Assembly: GCA_963704355.1 (NCBI GenBank)
Contig: OY969891.1
Coordinates: 4,030,001 to 4,094,000 of the forward strand
Origin: Bog-473 sp963704355
Lineage (GTDB): Bacteria > Actinomycetota > Acidimicrobiia > Acidimicrobiales > RAAP-2
DNA: 64,000 nucleotides
Direction of reading: 5' to 3'
Shown: piece after piece, positions 61,834 through 64,000 of the stretch
How positions within the stretch are numbered: position 1 is the first letter of the stretch
Layout of the letters: the number at the start of each line of letters is the position of its first letter
Program-made: the position numbers and the translations under genes
The notes under the pieces: generated by a model
Seen by the model: the letters and a program-made list of their open reading frames with translations, nothing else
Databases searched by the model: none
Told to the model about the DNA's origin: nothing

Positions 61834-63291
61834 TCAGCGCAAGAGACTCGCCGCCAGCCCGTCGAGGATGTCGTCTTCGGAGACCAGGCACCAGTCGTGG
61901 CGGAAGACAGCCATCACCTCCGCCAGGACCAGTGTGCCACCGACGATGACGTCTTCGCGGCCCTCGACCATCCCCGGGTGCCCCAGGCGCTCCTTGGCCG
62001 ACTCGGACGCCAGCGTGTCCAGCCACCGCTCGACGTCCTGGCGACGGAGGACGGCGTGATGGATCACGTTGCGGTCGTACTCGGCGACGCCCAGCTCCAG
62101 GCTGGCGAGAGTGGACACCGTGCCGGCCAAGCCGACGAGGAGGCTTTCCGCATTCAGCGCGGGCAACTCCGCGCGCGCCCGGGTCAGCTCGCCCGCGACC
62201 GCCGCACGCGCCGCCTGGAGCTCCTCGCGCCGCGGCGGGTCGTCCCGCAAGAACCGCTCGGTCACGCGGACGCAGCCGATGTCGAGGGACCGGGTCGCCA
62301 CACCGGCGGCGTCGTACCGCGCGTCCGCCGGTGGGTACCCGACGGCCAGTTCGGTGGAGCCCCCGCCGATGTCGACCACGAGCACGCGCTCGCCTCGCCC
62401 CGTCACGAGCGCCGGCAGGTGCGCGGTGGCCCCGGCAAAGGACAACCGGCCCTCCTCGTCACCCGACAGGACCTCGGGTCGCACGCCCACGATGGCGGCC
62501 GCCTCGTCCATGAACTCCCGGGCGTTGACGGCGTCGCGGGCGGCCGAGGTGGCGACCACGCGGGACCGCCCGACGCCCCGCTGATCCATCACCGCGCGGT
62601 ACTCGCGGAGCACGCGCAGCGTGCGGTCGACGGCCGCGGGCGTCAGGGCGTGGGTGGCGTCGACACCCTCGCCCAGCCGGGTGATCCGCATGTCGCGGTC
62701 GAGCACTGCGCCGTCCGGAGCCACCACGATCAAACGGGTCGAGTTCGTGCCGCAATCGACGGCCGCCACCGGGCTGCCGACACCGTCACTGTCACTGTCC
62801 GCGCCCTCCGTCTCGAAATCGTCGCGGGACACGCCCAACTCGTTCGCCGTCCAACCTCCGACCGGGTCGTCCCCGCCCGCCAGGTACCACGCCAGGTGCG
62901 CGTGGAGGCACTTGACGCCCCGGCGCGTGCCTCCCACCCCCCCGCTGGGCACGGGGCCGGTGTGCCCGCGCGGCAGCGCCTGGTCGCGCTCCGCCGCGTG
63001 GCGCGCGTGCGCGGCGGCGACCGCCGCCGGTGGCACGGCCGCCGTGGCGCGGCGCACACCGCCCGCCGCCTCGAGCCGGCTCACCGCCTCGCGCAGCGCG
63101 GCGTCGACCAGCCAGTAGCGCGTCGGCATGGGGCGACCGTCGTCGAGGAGCGGCGCGTTCTCGACGACGGCCGGCGTGCCGTCGGGTCGCCGTACGACGA
63201 CGACGAAGGCACCCGCGGGGACACGCCCGAGCAGGCGCGTCACCGCGTGCCAGTCACTCCCACGCTGGTTCGCCTGCCCGTTCACTACCAA
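61834..63291 (-). CDS. DUF501-Ppx/GppA exopolyphosphatase fusion
   Basis: 485 residues. 1-150: DUF501 (FVVVVRRPDGTPAVVENAPL, PMPTRYWLVDAALREAVSRL, GVKCLHAHLAWYLAGGDDPV). 173-485: Ppx/GppA of the actin-like ATPase fold (VAAVDCGTNSTRLIVVAPDG, VVATSAARDAVNAREFMDEA, VVDIGGGSTELAVG). It hydrolyses polyphosphate or (p)ppGpp. The two are usually separate neighbouring genes in actinobacteria, so the fusion is notable. Start at TTG 63291; GTG at 63285 is possible. Follows ftsB-like and eno. Confidence 0.88.
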   Translation of the reverse strand: MVVNGQANQRGSDWHAVTRLLGRVPAGAFVVVVRRPDGTPAVVENAPLLDDGRPMPTRYWLVDAALREAVSRLEAAGGVRRATAAVPPAAVAAAHARHAAERDQALPRGHTGPVPSGGVGGTRRGVKCLHAHLAWYLAGGDDPVGGWTANELGVSRDDFETEGADSDSDGVGSPVAAVDCGTNSTRLIVVAPDGAVLDRDMRITRLGEGVDATHALTPAAVDRTLRVLREYRAVMDQRGVGRSRVVATSAARDAVNAREFMDEAAAIVGVRPEVLSGDEEGRLSFAGATAHLPALVTGRGERVLVVDIGGGSTELAVGYPPADARYDAAGVATRSLDIGCVRVTERFLRDDPPRREELQAARAAVAGELTRARAELPALNAESLLVGLAGTVSTLASLELGVAEYDRNVIHHAVLRRQDVERWLDTLASESAKERLGHPGMVEGREDVIVGGTLVLAEVMAVFRHDWCLVSEDDILDGLAASLLR

Positions 63292-63355
63292 GGTTCACGC
63301 TCCGAGGACGCGCGCCCAGTGTGCCCTGCCCGCATGCGGAGGGTGAACCGGCTGT

Positions 63356-63913
63356 TCAGCGCCAGAATTCGAGCGCGTGCAGCATCCGCGCCACCAGGCC
63401 CGGCGCCGTCGGGGGAGCGACCGGAGCGACCGGGTGGCTGGGGCTTGCCGCGTGGCCGTTCGCCGGGACCGTCGTCGTGGTCGTCGGCACGCCCCCGGGT
63501 GGGAGCTCCGCCGACGCCGTCGGTGCCACCGGCGCGCTCGATGCGGGATCCCCGTGAGAGGGTGTGCGCGTCGCGGCCGCGCCCGACGGCGGCAGCACCT
63601 CGTAGGCCTGCTGCCCCGGGCTCACCAGCTGGTACTGCTCGCGCGCGATCCGGCCGATCTCGCCGGCGTCGCTGAGGCTCTTCTTCTCCTGGGCCAACGC
63701 GCCATCCTGCTTGTGCAGGGACGCCAGCTCGGCTGCGGTGCCGGCCAGGCTCGACCGCTGGCTCAGGAGGGAGCTCCCGGGGAACCAGGCGAACAGGATG
63801 ACGGCGGCCAGCACGACAGAGCCCACGAGCCACAACCGGGCGCGTCGGACGCCCGTGTCGGCCCGGGGCGTCGCCGCGCCCGGCGCGTGGGCACGCCGCC
63901 TAGCTGCCGCCAC
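63356..63913 (-). CDS. ftsB: FtsB/DivIC-like septum protein
   Basis: About 185 residues from the GTG at 63913. Basic N-terminus, a single membrane segment (LWLVGSVVLAAVILFAWFPG), a coiled coil (LAGTAAELASLHKQDGALAQ, EKKSLSDAGEIGRIAREQYQ) with the family end LVSPGQQAYEVLPP, then a long Pro/Thr/Ala tail. This is FtsB/DivIC, the divisome protein that pairs with FtsL-type proteins. A GTG at 63946 would overlap eno by 47 bases; the GTG at 63913 overlaps it by 14, so is preferred. Confidence 0.85.
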   Translation of the reverse strand: MAAARRRAHAPGAATPRADTGVRRARLWLVGSVVLAAVILFAWFPGSSLLSQRSSLAGTAAELASLHKQDGALAQEKKSLSDAGEIGRIAREQYQLVSPGQQAYEVLPPSGAAATRTPSHGDPASSAPVAPTASAELPPGGVPTTTTTVPANGHAASPSHPVAPVAPPTAPGLVARMLHALEFWR

Positions 63914-64000
63914 GGGGGGCTCCTCCGTGGCCCGCGAGCGCCGCACCGCCGACGAACGCGGCGGACGGCCCGAGGTCCTCTTCGATCCGCAGGAGCTGGT
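63900..64000 (-). CDS. eno: Enolase, C-terminal end
   Basis: Reading in from the right edge gives QLLRIEEDLGPSAAFVGGAA and then a stop at 63900-63902. QLLRIEEELG is the conserved enolase C-terminus (2-phosphoglycerate to phosphoenolpyruvate), and eno-ftsB-DUF501-ppx is the standard actinobacterial gene order. Only the final 33 residues are in the window. Confidence 0.9.
   Translation of the reverse strand, partial: QLLRIEEDLGPSAAFVGGAALAGHGGAPRGGS

Noticed and set aside
1..64000. CRISPR arrays, insertion sequences, prophage genes or integrase
   Set aside because: None seen: no spaced direct repeats, no transposase or integrase motifs.

Overview
The window is GC-rich, densely packed actinobacterial chromosome. 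Tight ATGA/GTGA/TGATG gene junctions, GTG/TTG starts, coenzyme F420 genes, two P450s and an actinobacterial cell-envelope gene set point to an actinomycete-like organism. The mix (steroid-type catabolism, F420, DUF5719, a transcriptional-activation-domain regulator, the eno-ftsB-DUF501-ppx order) would fit class Acidimicrobiia. That placement is inference; no rRNA is present to fix it.

Layout. 1-9.3 kb: a steroid/isoprenoid side-chain degradation island. A minus-strand operon (two acyl-CoA dehydrogenases, a MaoC-DUF35 protein, a MaoC hydratase and the start of an SCP-x-type thiolase/aldolase) mirrors the mycobacterial igr (chsE1-chsE2-chsH1-chsH2-ltp2) locus. A P450 plus two F420-type luciferase-like oxidoreductases run the other way, and an ArsR/SRPBCC cassette lies between. 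9.3-13.7 kb: aminoglycoside-phosphotransferase-like kinase, secreted GH99-like protein, a GntR/membrane-protein divergent pair, a YgjP-type metallopeptidase. 13.8-17.0 kb: a patch of lower coding density and more AT-rich stretches (small orphan, broken membrane protein, PEP-mutase-like enzyme, GlcG-like protein, OmdA-like fragment). 17.0-20.8 kb: a second acyl-CoA dehydrogenase pair and a divergent thiolase. KstR-like 14-bp operators lie before the igr-like operon, before the P450 operon and between the second ACAD pair and the thiolase.

20.9-34.1 kb: sugar-phosphate and envelope functions (SIS protein, Trm112-like protein, ManB, CPBP protease), FtsH, an ECF sigma factor with a DUF4349 membrane protein, DUF5719 and a large GT2-membrane protein. 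34.2-41.5 kb: a minus-strand operon of acyl-CoA ligase, SDR, three GT4 glycosyltransferases and an RMD-like GDP-sugar reductase. 41.6-46.9 kb: F420 genes fbiA/cofD and a single-domain cofE, then epimerase, ManC, a Thr-tailed membrane protein, a BTAD regulator and an odd tRNA with a UAA anticodon. 47-55 kb: second P450, carboxylesterase, NlpC/P60 peptidase, acyltransferase, SDR, GNAT and class V aminotransferase. 55-61.6 kb: more glycosyltransferases, including a 1156-residue multidomain protein. 61.8-64 kb: a DUF501-Ppx/GppA fusion, an FtsB-like protein and the C-terminus of enolase.

How it fits together. ManC/ManB supply GDP-mannose for the many glycosyltransferases. fbiA/cofE point to F420, which the two luciferase-like enzymes in the steroid island would use. 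Shared operators suggest the catabolic units form one regulon. Three genes (ChsE2-like ACAD, APH-like kinase, GT2-membrane protein) are each interrupted by a single-base frameshift with intact sequence on both sides, which looks more like sequence error than gene decay.
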